A DNA stretch of 27,579 nt from JAYFRC01 sp034926415 (GCA_034926415.1 JAYFRC010000108.1:1-27579), one strand, 5' to 3'. Counted from the stretch's first letter, positions 1 to 8,601 are shown. Program-made: numbers and translations. Notes: a model not told the origin generated them from the letters alone.

Positions 1-60
1 GGTCCTGGTTTAGTGCGGAAAAGTCAAAGCTCGGAAGAATGCGCAATTCAGTGATTTACA

Positions 61-89
61 TTGACAAAAACGACGGGCCATCCTATAAT
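61..89 (+). promoter_or_regulatory. Consensus sigma-A promoter of the riboswitch-controlled transporter operon
   Basis: TTGACA at 61-66 and TATAAT at 84-89 are separated by exactly 17 bases, so both boxes match the vegetative consensus perfectly. Transcription should begin near 96-97, about 35 bases before the conserved start of the lysine riboswitch. Such a strong promoter fits an operon whose output is set by premature termination rather than by initiation. Confidence 0.88.
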
Positions 90-126
90 AAATAATAAAT
101 TTTACGGCAATACATTAAAATATAAA

Positions 127-290
127 AAATAGAGGCGCGGCGATGATGAGTAGGCTCCTGAGACAGGGTGGTCGATGAGGGAGAGACGAAAGGCGAAGCC
201 GCCGAAGCGAAGGGCGTCCCCGGCGCTCTTCAGGCTGGGACTCGTCCGAACAGGACGCGTACTCTCACTGTACGGTGAAGGAGCTATGTA
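127..290 (+). ncRNA. Lysine riboswitch (L-box)
   Basis: The stretch contains the conserved blocks of the lysine riboswitch in the right order: AGAGGCGCG at 131-139, ATGAGTA near 146, GAAAGGCGAAGCCGCCGAAG near 188-207, CTGGGACTCGTCCGAACAGGACG near 235-257 (with a variable stem), and GGTGAAGGAGCTATG ending near 288. It lies between a consensus promoter and an intrinsic terminator in front of a peptide-type ABC transporter. Known L-boxes fold around L-lysine and usually repress lysine biosynthesis or uptake genes. Here the 3' strand of the closing helix (CTAT, next to TGTAT) adjoins sequence able to pair with ATACA at the foot of the terminator, so an OFF switch is expected. A short reading frame inside this RNA (175-393) is not considered coding. 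Confidence 0.92.
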
Positions 291-300
291 TACTTTTGTT

Positions 301-345
301 GCATACAGCGGCTTTTGCCGCCGTATGCATTTTTTATTTTATTTC
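301..345 (+). terminator. Expression-platform terminator of the lysine riboswitch
   Basis: A hairpin GCATAC-A-GCGGC, loop TTTT, GCCGC-C-GTATGC spans 301-328 and is followed by a T-rich tail from 329. It has the form of a rho-independent terminator placed directly after the aptamer. TGTAT near 286-290 can pair with ATACA near 303-307, which would give a competing antiterminator. This supports transcription attenuation by lysine. Confidence 0.88.
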
Positions 346-399
346 ACGCGACCGACATTCCGCGCATTAACGTGTTGTTTTGAAAGGCGCTGATCCACT

Positions 400-1338
400 T
401 TGCTCAAATACGTCATAAAACGTATTCTCCAGCTCATTCCCATACTGCTCGCCGCGTCGATACTTATCTTCGTGTTGGTGCGCCTGTCGCCGTCCGACCC
501 GATAGCGTCCATGACGACCGGAAAAGCCGTCAGCGCCGAAACGCGTCAGGCTCTGACGGAACACTATCATCTTGACAAATCCTATCCCGAGCAGTACGTC
601 ATCTGGATAACCGGCGCGCTGCACGGCGACCTCGGCGAGAGCTTCATACATAAGCAGTCGGTCAACTCGCTCATCGCGGGCAGACTGCCGACAACGCTCC
701 AGCTCGTCTTTATGAGCGCGGTGCTGGCTCTGCTTATAGCGATACCCGTCGGAGTTATAAGCGCGGTCAAGATGAACACGCTGCTCGACCGAACGCTGTC
801 TATACTGACGCTTATTTTCGTCGCCTCGCCCGTGTTCCTGACAGCACTGCTTTTGATGCTGTTTTTTGCACTCAAAATACCGCTATTTCCCGTGTTCGGC
901 ACCGGCGGCGGCTTTATCGAAAATTTTCGCTATCTGTTCCTGCCCTCCGTCGCGCTGAGCCTCAATATGGTCGCGCTCATCGCGCGCATAACGCGCAGCA
1001 ACATGATACAGGAACTCAATTCAAACTACGCCACCACCGCGATCGCAAAGGGCGTGCCTTTCCGCAAGGTCGTTATGAAACACAGCCTTAAAAACGCGCT
1101 CATCCCCGTCATCACCGTAACGAGCATCGAGTTCGGCACGATGATAGTCGGCGCGGTGCTGGTCGAGAACGTCTTCGCGCTCGGCGGCATAGGCGACGTC
1201 CTGCTCGAGGGCGTCAAGTCCGCGGACTACCCTGTCGTGCAGGGAATAACGCTCCTGCTCGTTGTGCTTTTCCTTCTTATAAACCTGCTGGTCGATATAA
1301 TCTACGCCGCCATCGACCCGCGCATACGTCCACAGTAA
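400..1338 (+). CDS. Peptide-type ABC transporter permease (DppB/OppB family)
   Basis: This 312-residue inner-membrane protein is the first permease of a peptide/nickel/opine-type ABC importer. It opens with the family-typical MLKYVIKRILQLIP N-terminus, has about six hydrophobic segments, and carries the EAA-like cytoplasmic loop that contacts the ATPases (ATTAIAKGVPFRKVVMKHSLKNALIPV, broken here only by running text; about residues 210-236). The length is normal. The start is a TTG at 400, about 12 bases after a GAAAGG sequence; no ATG lies nearby in frame. It follows the lysine riboswitch terminator and precedes the partner permease by 16 bases. The fold is certain; the substrate is not shown by the protein. 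Riboswitch control suggests lysine, a lysine analogue or lysine-rich peptides (inference). Confidence 0.93.
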   Translation: MLKYVIKRILQLIPILLAASILIFVLVRLSPSDPIASMTTGKAVSAETRQALTEHYHLDKSYPEQYVIWITGALHGDLGESFIHKQSVNSLIAGRLPTTLQLVFMSAVLALLIAIPVGVISAVKMNTLLDRTLSILTLIFVASPVFLTALLLMLFFALKIPLFPVFGTGGGFIENFRYLFLPSVALSLNMVALIARITRSNMIQELNSNYATTAIAKGVPFRKVVMKHSLKNALIPVITVTSIEFGTMIVGAVLVENVFALGGIGDVLLEGVKSADYPVVQGITLLLVVLFLLINLLVDIIYAAIDPRIRPQ

Positions 1339-1354
1339 GGGGGAAGAGCGGAAT

Positions 1355-2311
1355 ATGAAAAGCAACGAAAAGTTTTACAGCTCTCACTTCCCGCTGTTCC
1401 GTAGCAAACGGAAAAAGCAGGAGGGCGTGTTGTTCACAGTCCCAATGATAATTTCGCTCGCGGTGCTCGCGGCTATAATTTTCTGCTGCGTGTTCGCCAC
1501 GGTAATCTCGCCCTACTCGCCCACCGAGCAGGACCTGGCAAGCTCGCTCGCGCATCCTTCACTGGCGCACCTGCTTGGCTGCGACAAGGTCGGGCGCGAC
1601 CTGCTGACGAGGCTTTTCTACGGCGGGCGCACAACGCTTTTAAGCGCGCTCGGCGTCGTGGCTCTGTCCATCGTCATCGGCGTGCCGCTCGGACTTCTGT
1701 CAGGCTATTACGGAAAGATGGTCGACACGATAATAGGGCGCGTGTGCGACGTGCTGCTGGCTTTCCCTTCACTGCTGCTGGCGTTCGTGTTCGTGGCTGG
1801 GCTCGGCCGCGGCCTCGGCAACGCGGTCATCGCCCTAGGCATAGTTTACGTCCCCATGCTGACGCGCCTTGTGCGCTCACTGACGATGGTGGAAAAGAAC
1901 AAGACCTACGTCGAGGCTATGAATTCCATCGGCTACTCCGACGCGCGGATAATGTTTCGGCACATTCTTCCCAACTGCATATCCACGATAACGGTGCAGA
2001 TAACGCTCGACCTCGCCTACGCTATACTCGACCTCGCGGCTCTGAGCTTCCTCGGCCTCGGCGTCCAGCCTCCCACGGCGGACTGGGGCGCGATGCTGGA
2101 CGAGGGCAGAAACTTCCTGCTTCAGACCCCCATGCTCGCCATAGCTCCTGGTCTTGCGATAGTCGTGGTCGTAGTTTCGCTCAACATATTCAGCGACGGA
2201 CTGCACCAGTATTTCGAGCCCATACAGCGCAAGCTGCCGTCCTTCAAAAAGCTCGAAAAGCGCGAGGCGAAAATGCGCGCAAAAAATGAAAAGGAGACTG
2301 CCGGGGCATGA
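1355..2311 (+). CDS. Peptide-type ABC transporter permease (DppC/OppC family)
   Basis: This is the second permease (318 residues) of the importer. It has the OppC/DppC layout: a polar N-terminal stretch, a first membrane helix at about residues 30-55, a periplasm-facing region with the conserved LLGCDKVGRDLLTRLFYGGRTT-like motif (about 70-91), then five more helices. The EAA-like loop reads VEAMNSIGYSDARIMFRHILPN (within about 186-208). The C-terminus is Lys/Arg-rich. GGGGGAAGAG lies upstream of the ATG. The stop overlaps the next start as ATGA (2308-2311), showing translational coupling with the ATPase gene. It pairs with the upstream permease to form the membrane channel. Confidence 0.94.
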   Translation: MKSNEKFYSSHFPLFRSKRKKQEGVLFTVPMIISLAVLAAIIFCCVFATVISPYSPTEQDLASSLAHPSLAHLLGCDKVGRDLLTRLFYGGRTTLLSALGVVALSIVIGVPLGLLSGYYGKMVDTIIGRVCDVLLAFPSLLLAFVFVAGLGRGLGNAVIALGIVYVPMLTRLVRSLTMVEKNKTYVEAMNSIGYSDARIMFRHILPNCISTITVQITLDLAYAILDLAALSFLGLGVQPPTADWGAMLDEGRNFLLQTPMLAIAPGLAIVVVVVSLNIFSDGLHQYFEPIQRKLPSFKKLEKREAKMRAKNEKETAGA

Positions 2312-3279
2312 GCACTCTGCTTGAGATAAAAAACCTAAAAGTAGACCTGATGTCCGTACGCGGAATCGTGCACGCTCTCAGCGGCGTCGACCTTTCGATA
2401 GAAGAAGGCGAGATACACGGCCTGGTCGGCGAGAGCGGCTGCGGCAAGTCCATGACCTCCCGCGCCGTGATGCGCCTGCTGACCCCCTCGAGAAGCCGGA
2501 TCAGCGGCGAGGTCCTATTTCGAGGACAGGATCTTTTGAAACTTTCCGAGCGTGAGATGGGAAAGATACGCGGCGACAGAATATCGCTTATTTTCCAAGA
2601 CCCTATGACCTCGCTCAACCCTCTGATGACCGTCGGCGATCAGATAGGCGAGGTGTTCCGCCTTCACGAGAAAAGCTCAAAGGCGGAAGCCCGTGAAAAG
2701 ACGCTCGCCATGCTCGAAAAGGTCGGCATCTATCCGCCCGAAAAGCGAATAGACCAGTACCCTCACGAGCTATCCGGCGGACTTCAGCAGCGGGTCATGA
2801 TAGCCATGGCTATCGCCAACAAACCAGACCTTCTCATAGCGGATGAACCGACGACCGCGCTCGACGTGACGATACAGGCGCAGATACTGGAGCTGCTCAA
2901 ATCGCTCCAGAAGGACACGGGAATGTCCATACTCATGATAACGCACAACTTCGGGGTCATCGCCGAGGTCTGCGACCGTGTCTCCGTCATGTACGCGGGG
3001 CGCATAGTCGAATCGGCCGGCGCGCGCACTATCTTCCACAGCGCCGCCCATCCATACAGCAAGGCGCTCATAGCGAGCATACCCAAAGCCGATGAGAGCA
3101 GCGAATATCTCGCCACGATACCCGGAAGCCCGCCAGAGCTTTACAATATTCAGCCCGGCTGCCCCTTCGCACCGCGCTGCTTTTTTGCAAGCGAGGAGTG
3201 CAAAGCGCTTCCGCCCATGCGCAGCTGCGGAGGAGATCCGGGACACATTGCCGCGTGCTGGCATTCCCAGTGCAGATAA
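2308..3279 (+). CDS. Peptide-type ABC transporter ATP-binding protein (DppD/OppD family)
   Basis: This 323-residue cytoplasmic ATPase powers the importer. The Walker A motif GESGCGKS is at residues 41-48, the signature LSGG at 155-158 and Walker B LLIADEP at 175-181, followed by the switch histidine in MITHNF. The C-terminal oligopeptide-transporter extension has the cysteine pattern CPFAPRC...C...C typical of the family; in characterised relatives these cysteines can bind a [4Fe-4S] cluster. It overlaps the permease gene by four bases and is followed after 12 bases by the second ATPase. Family assignment is firm; DppD versus OppD naming cannot be decided from sequence alone. Confidence 0.95.
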   Translation: MSTLLEIKNLKVDLMSVRGIVHALSGVDLSIEEGEIHGLVGESGCGKSMTSRAVMRLLTPSRSRISGEVLFRGQDLLKLSEREMGKIRGDRISLIFQDPMTSLNPLMTVGDQIGEVFRLHEKSSKAEAREKTLAMLEKVGIYPPEKRIDQYPHELSGGLQQRVMIAMAIANKPDLLIADEPTTALDVTIQAQILELLKSLQKDTGMSILMITHNFGVIAEVCDRVSVMYAGRIVESAGARTIFHSAAHPYSKALIASIPKADESSEYLATIPGSPPELYNIQPGCPFAPRCFFASEECKALPPMRSCGGDPGHIAACWHSQCR

Positions 3280-3291
3280 GGAACTGAATCT

Positions 3292-4287
3292 ATGACAGAT
3301 ATGGAAAACGCGTTTATAGACACAGAGCAAGTCGTGCTCTCAGTCCGCGACCTTAAAAAATATTATCCGACGGGCTCCGGCGGAATGTTTGGCAAGCCGA
3401 AAAAGGTGCTTCACGCGCTTGACGGCGTCAGCTTCGACGTGCACCGCGGCGAAATACTCGGCATAGTCGGCGAGAGCGGCTGCGGTAAATCGACGCTCGG
3501 CCGCTGCGCGCTGCGGCTCATCGACGTGACCGAGGGCTCCGTCGTGTTCGGCGGGAAGGACATAACTCATCTTTCGTCCTCCGCGCTCAAGCCCATCCGC
3601 CGCGATATGCAGATGATATTCCAGAACCCGTTTTCGTCTTTCAACCCCAAGCAGACCATAGGCAGCGCGCTGCGCGAGGTCGGCCATGTCCACGGCATAA
3701 GCCCGGAGGATGCCGCATTAAAGATAAGCTCTCTGCTCGAAGACATAAGCCTGCCGGAGGACATCCTCTCGCGCAGTCCCGGCGAGCTCTCAGGCGGCCA
3801 GCTCCAGCGACTCGCAATAGCCCGCGCGCTGATACTAGCGCCAAAATTCATCGTCGCCGACGAGGCGGTATCCGCTCTCGACGTATCCGTTCAGGCGCAG
3901 ATACTAAACCTGATAGTGGACCTTCGCAAAAAACTCAGCATGACAATGATGTTCATCTCGCACGAAATGACCGTCGTCGAGCACACATGCGACACCGTGG
4001 CGGTCATGTATCTCGGCAAGATAGTCGAGACAGCGCCCACCCGCGAGCTGTTTTGCAACGTGCTGCATCCCTACACGCAGGCGCTTTTGTCCGCCATACC
4101 AAAGTCCGACCCGGACGATGATAAAAAGCGCATTATCCTCGAGGGCGACGTGCAGAGCGCAATAGATCTGCCCAAAGGCTGCCGCTTTGCCTCCCGCTGC
4201 TCCCGCTGCACGGAAAAATGCCTTGAGTGCGAGCCGGAGCTCCGTGATTTTGGCAATGGCCACAGCGCCGCCTGTCACCTTATATGA
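3292..4287 (+). CDS. Peptide-type ABC transporter ATP-binding protein (DppF/OppF family)
   Basis: This is the second ATPase (331 residues), expected to form a heterodimer with the preceding one. Walker A GESGCGKS is at residues 60-67, the signature LSGGQLQR near 167-174 and Walker B FIVADEAVSALDVS near 188-201. Its C-terminus carries the CRFASRCSRCTEKC cysteine cluster of the family, with an extra cysteine compared with the partner. AAGGA lies about 9 bases before the ATG at 3292; a second ATG in frame at 3301 is possible but less well placed. It is the fourth gene of the operon and is followed by the binding protein. Confidence 0.94.
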   Translation: MTDMENAFIDTEQVVLSVRDLKKYYPTGSGGMFGKPKKVLHALDGVSFDVHRGEILGIVGESGCGKSTLGRCALRLIDVTEGSVVFGGKDITHLSSSALKPIRRDMQMIFQNPFSSFNPKQTIGSALREVGHVHGISPEDAALKISSLLEDISLPEDILSRSPGELSGGQLQRLAIARALILAPKFIVADEAVSALDVSVQAQILNLIVDLRKKLSMTMMFISHEMTVVEHTCDTVAVMYLGKIVETAPTRELFCNVLHPYTQALLSAIPKSDPDDDKKRIILEGDVQSAIDLPKGCRFASRCSRCTEKCLECEPELRDFGNGHSAACHLI

Positions 4288-4361
4288 TCGGCTTAACAGC
4301 CTTCATAATGAAAAAGTAAATGGAAGAAAATGGAATGAAACATTGAATTGGAGGAAAGAAA

Positions 4362-5981
4362 ATGAAAAAAGCGCTTAGCCTTCTTTGCGCCGGAGCGATG
4401 ATAGCTACGCTGTTCGCGGGCTGCGGAAGCAGCGGCGGAAGCGGTACCACCACCTCGTCCGACGGGGACATCACCTTTACCGTCGCTCTCGACAGCGACA
4501 TCGTAAAGCTCGATCCCGCCTTCGCCTACGACTTCACCACCAACCCCGTCGTCAACCAGATAACCGAGGGACTGCTCACGTTCAATGAAAACAACGAGCT
4601 CGTCCCATGCCTTGCAACCGACTGGTCGATGACCGACGACAAAACATATGTCTACAACATCCGCAGCGACGTCAATTTCTCCGACGGTACGCCGATGACG
4701 ATGGACGACGTGCTGTTCTCGCTTGAGCGCACCGCCGACGACGCCACTGCGTCCTATCTTCAGTGGATGTACAAAGATGTCGATTCCATGGAGCAGACCG
4801 GCGACTGGCAGCTCACCGTTCATCTGAAAAAGCCCTCCGCCACGTGGAAGTATGTCTTCGGCACAACCGCCGGGCACGTAATCAGCAAGGCTTACTATGA
4901 GGCTCACAAGGATAATTTCGGCACCGCCGAAGGCGGCCTGCTCGGCACCGGTCCGTTCGTGTTTGACAGCTGGACCAGCGGCCAGGAAATAGTCCTCACC
5001 CGCAACGACAACTACTGGGACAAGGACGCCAAGGTCGACATCGCCAAGCTCGTCTTCAAGATCATCCCCGAAGATACGACCCGCGTCGCGGCGCTCCAGT
5101 CCGGGCAGGTCGACTTCACCCCGAACACTCCGCTTGATATGCTCGACACCGTCAAGGCAGACAGCAAGCTGTCCGTTCAGGGCGTCGACACCATGGGCAT
5201 TACTTTCCTCGCCTTCAACACCCAGCGCGCTCCCTTCAACGACGTCAACGTCCGCAAGGCCATTGCCTGCGCGATAGACCTGACCTCTCTTCACGACAAC
5301 ATCGTCAAGGACGCCGGTAAGGCGGCCGACGGCCTGCCTCAGGGCGCCGCGCTCTACGGCGCCAACCCTTCCGACTGGGAGAACTACGCGTCCACCGCCA
5401 GCGTCTGCACCTATGACCTTGAAAAAGCCAAGGAGTACCTCGCTCAGTCCGCGTATCCCAACGGCTTCGACTGCAAGATGCTCATCTCCGAGTCCTCGCT
5501 TCGTTATTCGATGGCTCTCGCCATTCAGGAATACCTCAAGGAGCTCAACATCAACGTCGAGCTTGTAAAGCTCTCCTCCGACGAGCACACCAACTATCAG
5601 TTCGGCGGAGTTATGGACTCAAACGGCGTGCGTGATTACGACATGATAATGGCCGGCTGGGAAGCCGACTATCCCGACGTCTCCGGCAACATCCAGCCCC
5701 TGCTCGAAGGTTCCAACGCCGGCGAGGGCGGAGCAAACTCCGCCGCTTACGTCAACGACCAGGTGGACAGCCTCATCTCCCAGCAGTCCGTGCTCAGCGA
5801 CGAGAGCGCGCGCAACGCGCTGCTGTTCCAGGCGCTCGACATCGTAAACGAGGATGTGCCCTATGTGTTCCTCGATTACCCTGTGAAGCAGGCGACCATC
5901 AACGCTAAGTACACCGGCTTTACCATGAACGCCTCCTGGATATGGAATCTGTACTTCAAGAACATCCATCCCGCAGCATAA
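4362..5981 (+). CDS. ABC transporter extracellular solute-binding lipoprotein (SBP family 5)
   Basis: This 539-residue lipoprotein is the substrate receptor of the importer. A lipoprotein signal peptide is visible: a basic start, a hydrophobic core, and the lipobox LFAGC with the lipidated cysteine at residue 21, followed by a Gly/Ser/Thr linker. The mature part has family-5 hallmarks: the N-terminal VALDSDIVKLDPAFAYD stretch, TEGLLTFNENNELVPCLA, YVYNIRSDVNFSDGTPMTMDDV and GTGPFVFDSW. GGAGG precedes the ATG. The 74-base gap from the ATPase gene has no terminator, so it belongs to the same riboswitch-controlled operon, although genes for abundant receptors often carry extra promoters. The ligand is unknown; lysine-related compounds are inferred only from the leader. 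Confidence 0.94.
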   Translation: MKKALSLLCAGAMIATLFAGCGSSGGSGTTTSSDGDITFTVALDSDIVKLDPAFAYDFTTNPVVNQITEGLLTFNENNELVPCLATDWSMTDDKTYVYNIRSDVNFSDGTPMTMDDVLFSLERTADDATASYLQWMYKDVDSMEQTGDWQLTVHLKKPSATWKYVFGTTAGHVISKAYYEAHKDNFGTAEGGLLGTGPFVFDSWTSGQEIVLTRNDNYWDKDAKVDIAKLVFKIIPEDTTRVAALQSGQVDFTPNTPLDMLDTVKADSKLSVQGVDTMGITFLAFNTQRAPFNDVNVRKAIACAIDLTSLHDNIVKDAGKAADGLPQGAALYGANPSDWENYASTASVCTYDLEKAKEYLAQSAYPNGFDCKMLISESSLRYSMALAIQEYLKELNINVELVKLSSDEHTNYQFGGVMDSNGVRDYDMIMAGWEADYPDVSGNIQPLLEGSNAGEGGANSAAYVNDQVDSLISQQSVLSDESARNALLFQALDIVNEDVPYVFLDYPVKQATINAKYTGFTMNASWIWNLYFKNIHPAA

Positions 5982-6031
5982 GGCCGGGAGAGCCCAATAC
6001 TCACCCTTCAGCCTTAACATAAAGCCATGAT

Positions 6032-6067
6032 AAGAGCCCGTGGGCGGATTCGTCCGCGGGCTCTTTC
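6032..6067 (+). terminator. Hairpin after the binding-protein gene
   Basis: AAGAGCCC at 6032-6039 pairs with GGGCTCTT at 6058-6065, with an inner GCGGA/TCCGC helix capped by TTCG and a small bulge on the left arm. The T-run is short (CTCTTTC), so termination may be partial, which would leave some read-through into the amidohydrolase gene. Confidence 0.65.
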
Positions 6068-6102
6068 AATGCAAAACTGCTTTCCCGGAGGAATGACCGA
6101 TC

Positions 6103-7716
6103 ATGAAACAGGCCGACTGGATACTTTACAACGGAACGATACATACCCTGTCGCCGCTAGGCGACGCGGAGGCGCTGGCCGTCGCGGACGGGAAGATTCT
6201 TGCCGCCGGAGCGAAGGACGAAATCTTCGCGCTCACGGGAAACGTGACGAAAACGACCGACCTCGCGGGCGCTTGCGTACTGCCCGCGTTCAACGACAGT
6301 CACTGCCATCTCCGGTTGACCGGAGAAGGCTCGGAGCGCCTTGACCTGCGCGGCGTGCGTTCCCGTGATGAAATAATTGAGCGCGGAAGAAAATACGCCG
6401 ACGAGCACAGCTTCAAAAACGGAGAGTGGATAGTCGGATACGGTTTCGATCACAATATTTTCCCCGACCATGCTCTTCCCGACATTGAGACGGCGCAGGC
6501 TATATCCGACAGCGTTCCCGTCCTGCTCGACCGCGTCTGCGGTCATGTGGGCGCGGCGAACCTGCCCGCGCTTAAAACAGCCGGCTTTGACGAAAACACC
6601 GTTATCGCCGGCGGCGTGCTCGATAAAAACAGCGGCGGCAGTCTTAACGGAATACTGCGCGAGGCCGCGCTCGACCAGATAAAAATGAAAATGAAAAAGC
6701 CCGGCGTCGGGACGGTGATGAACGAGCTGCGCGCAGCGATGCGGACTTTCAACAGCTTCGGCGTGACCTCCGTCCAGACCGACGACCTCGAGGGCTCCGA
6801 CCTCGACACCCTGCTCGCGGCGTTCGCGGCTCTTGAGGAAAACGGTGAGATGACGCTCCGCGTGTTCGAGGAAGTGCAGGCCGCGCGCATGCCGCTGCTT
6901 GAAAAGTTCCTCGCGCACGGAAAACGCACAGGCGACGGAACCGAATGGTTCCGCATAGGCAACATCAAGCTGCTGACCGACGGCTCGCTCGGCGCGCGCA
7001 CAGCGTCCCTGCGGTCGGATTACTGCGACGACCCGGGAAACAGCGGCGTCGCGGTTTACACCCAAAGTGAGATAGACGAGATAGTTCTCTCCGCGCACCT
7101 CGCCGGTATGCAGTGCGCCTTCCACGCCATCGGAGACGGCGCGGTCGAACGCGCCGTGACCGCTGTAGAGCGCGCGCAGAGCGCAGAGCGGAAAGACCTT
7201 CGCCACCGCATAGTCCACTGCCAGTTTGCCGACGAAAAGATTTTCGAGCGCATGGCGCGCGCGGGAGTATGCGCCGACGTGCAGCCTGCGTTTACGGCCT
7301 CGGACTGGCCGCTCGTGCGCTCGCGCCTCGGCGAAAGCCGCGAGGCGGGAGCATACGCGTGGAACTCGATGCTTCGCCTCGGCGTTCATGTTGAAGGCGG
7401 CTCCGACTCTCCGGTCGAAGAGCCCGACGCGCTTTTCGGAATCTTCTGCGCAGCGGCGCGCAAAGACCGCGGCGGTAAGCCCGAGGGCAGTTGGCGCCCC
7501 GAGCAGCGCGTCACCGTCGAACAGGCCGTGCATATGTACACGACCGCCGGAGCCTACGTCTCCTTCGACGAAAAAAAGAAAGGCACTCTCGCACCCGGGA
7601 TGTTGGCCGACATCGTCGTCCTCTCGCGCGACATACTCGAGATACCCGCCGAAGACATTCTTAAAACTAAGGTGCTTATGACGGCCGTCGGCGGGAAGAT
7701 ATGCTATCAGCTCTGA
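6103..7716 (+). CDS. YtcJ-type metal-dependent amidohydrolase
   Basis: This 537-residue cytoplasmic enzyme belongs to the amidohydrolase superfamily, amidohydrolase-3 (YtcJ/NfdA-like) group. Visible motifs are the metal-binding HxH (H67-C-H69 in AFNDSHCHL), the DGSLGARTASL segment (about 299), the histidine in FHAIGDGAVERAV (about 348), RHRIVHCQF (about 368) and the GGSDSPVEEP acidic motif (about 432-441). Length is normal. GGAGG sits about 10 bases before the ATG. Relatives hydrolyse N-formyl or other amide bonds, but most are uncharacterised. Position directly behind a lysine-regulated importer suggests it acts on an imported amide or acylated amino acid; that is inference. A hairpin separates it from the importer genes, so co-transcription may be partial. 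Confidence 0.88.
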   Translation: MKQADWILYNGTIHTLSPLGDAEALAVADGKILAAGAKDEIFALTGNVTKTTDLAGACVLPAFNDSHCHLRLTGEGSERLDLRGVRSRDEIIERGRKYADEHSFKNGEWIVGYGFDHNIFPDHALPDIETAQAISDSVPVLLDRVCGHVGAANLPALKTAGFDENTVIAGGVLDKNSGGSLNGILREAALDQIKMKMKKPGVGTVMNELRAAMRTFNSFGVTSVQTDDLEGSDLDTLLAAFAALEENGEMTLRVFEEVQAARMPLLEKFLAHGKRTGDGTEWFRIGNIKLLTDGSLGARTASLRSDYCDDPGNSGVAVYTQSEIDEIVLSAHLAGMQCAFHAIGDGAVERAVTAVERAQSAERKDLRHRIVHCQFADEKIFERMARAGVCADVQPAFTASDWPLVRSRLGESREAGAYAWNSMLRLGVHVEGGSDSPVEEPDALFGIFCAAARKDRGGKPEGSWRPEQRVTVEQAVHMYTTAGAYVSFDEKKKGTLAPGMLADIVVLSRDILEIPAEDILKTKVLMTAVGGKICYQL

Positions 7717-7865
7717 CCGCCAGCAATCTTTTCCGCAAGAGCAATCCTTAAATCTCACGCCGCGGCGAGACAAAATTTTTGTATATTCGGCAATCCGCGC
7801 CATTCGCAGCGGGCGGGTTCCCCGGCGCAAATATTTCATATTTTCGTATCATGTGTACAAAAATG

Positions 7866-7874
7866 TGGTACAAT
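7866..7874 (+). promoter_or_regulatory. Extended -10 promoter of the plsY-like gene
   Basis: TGGTACAAT gives an extended -10 element (TGn plus TACAAT at 7869-7874) 25 bases before the start codon. No good -35 box lies 17 bases upstream (GTATCA), which is usual for extended -10 promoters. Confidence 0.5.
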
Positions 7875-7898
7875 CCCATTTACAGGGGAGGCGCGGGC

Positions 7899-8513
7899 AT
7901 GGAACGGGTCTATTGTCTCATTATCGGCTACTGCTTCGGCATGGTGCTCTTTGCCGAGATAGTCGCAAAAGCACTGACCGGACACGGCTGTGCGCGCCTT
8001 GGCACCGGCAATCCCGGCATGACCAACGTCATGTCGCAGCTTGGCTTCAGGGCCGGGCTTGCCGTGCTTGCCGGAGACATCGCAAAAACCGCCGCCGCCT
8101 GCCTGATATGCTATTTCATTTTTCCTTCGGTCGGGCGCATCGCCATGTTCTATGCGGGCTTCGGCGCCTGTATCGGCCATGATTTTCCCATCTGGCGCAG
8201 CGGGCGCGGAGGCAAAAGTGTCACTACCGCCTGCGCCGCGATAATCGTCTTCTCGCCCCTCTGGGGCACACTGTCCTGCATCGCCGGTATGTTCGTCGTG
8301 CTCGCGACCGGGTATCTTCCTGTCGGCGCGGTGGCGATAACCTCCGTATTCGTCGTGCTTGCGTTTTTGTTTCACGGCGCGGAAGCCGGGATACTCGCCG
8401 CGTTGCTGTGCCTTTTGATGATAAGCAGGCATTACCGCGGCATAGTACGCGTTATGCGAGGCGAGGAGCCGCAAAAAATGAAGAAATTCGGAAAAAAGAA
8501 AACGGGCGGATAA
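7899..8513 (+). CDS. plsY: Glycerol-3-phosphate acyltransferase, PlsY type
   Basis: This is a predicted integral membrane enzyme of 204 residues that would acylate glycerol-3-phosphate from acyl-phosphate, the first step of phospholipid synthesis. The motif GTGNPGMTNV (residues 35-44) matches the PlsY glycine/asparagine motif (usually GSGNPGATN), and GHDFPIWRSGRGGKSV matches the second conserved loop (usually GHxFPVFLxFKGGKGVAT). About five hydrophobic segments are present. The frame is open from 7779, but the ATG at 7899 follows AGGGGAGG at 7884-7891 and is chosen. The loop substitutions (Met for Ala, Ser for Gly in GGKS) mark it as a divergent member, perhaps a second copy. It is a single-gene unit ending in a terminator whose loop contains the stop codon. 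Confidence 0.85.
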   Translation: MERVYCLIIGYCFGMVLFAEIVAKALTGHGCARLGTGNPGMTNVMSQLGFRAGLAVLAGDIAKTAAACLICYFIFPSVGRIAMFYAGFGACIGHDFPIWRSGRGGKSVTTACAAIIVFSPLWGTLSCIAGMFVVLATGYLPVGAVAITSVFVVLAFLFHGAEAGILAALLCLLMISRHYRGIVRVMRGEEPQKMKKFGKKKTGG

Positions 8514-8531
8514 TATCCGCCCGTTTTCTTT
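8499..8531. terminator. Bidirectional terminator between plsY-like gene and prfC
   Basis: AAAACGGGCGGA at 8499-8510 pairs perfectly with TCCGCCCGTTTT at 8516-8527 around a five-base loop. T-rich tails follow on both strands (CTTTT on plus; CTTTTTTCC on minus). The plsY-like stop codon TAA is in the loop. It serves the two convergent genes. Confidence 0.9.
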
Positions 8532-8601
8532 TATAAAAGCCTCGCAGAGTTTCGCAGCGCGCCCGCTGCAACTCGAAAATCATCGATTTTAGAGGCAATA
8601 A

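Noticed and set aside
175..393. Open frame of 72 residues in the first 400 bases
   Set aside because: It lies wholly inside the lysine riboswitch and its terminator, is Arg-rich with no family resemblance and has no ribosome site.
4293..5588. Long minus-strand open frame opposite the binding-protein gene
   Set aside because: It is antisense to a clear lipoprotein gene, has a Gly/Val-rich composition typical of GC-rich shadow frames and no promoter or ribosome site.
6157..7839. 560-codon minus-strand open frame opposite the amidohydrolase gene
   Set aside because: It mirrors a gene with clear catalytic motifs; its His/Arg/Ala-rich translation matches no family.
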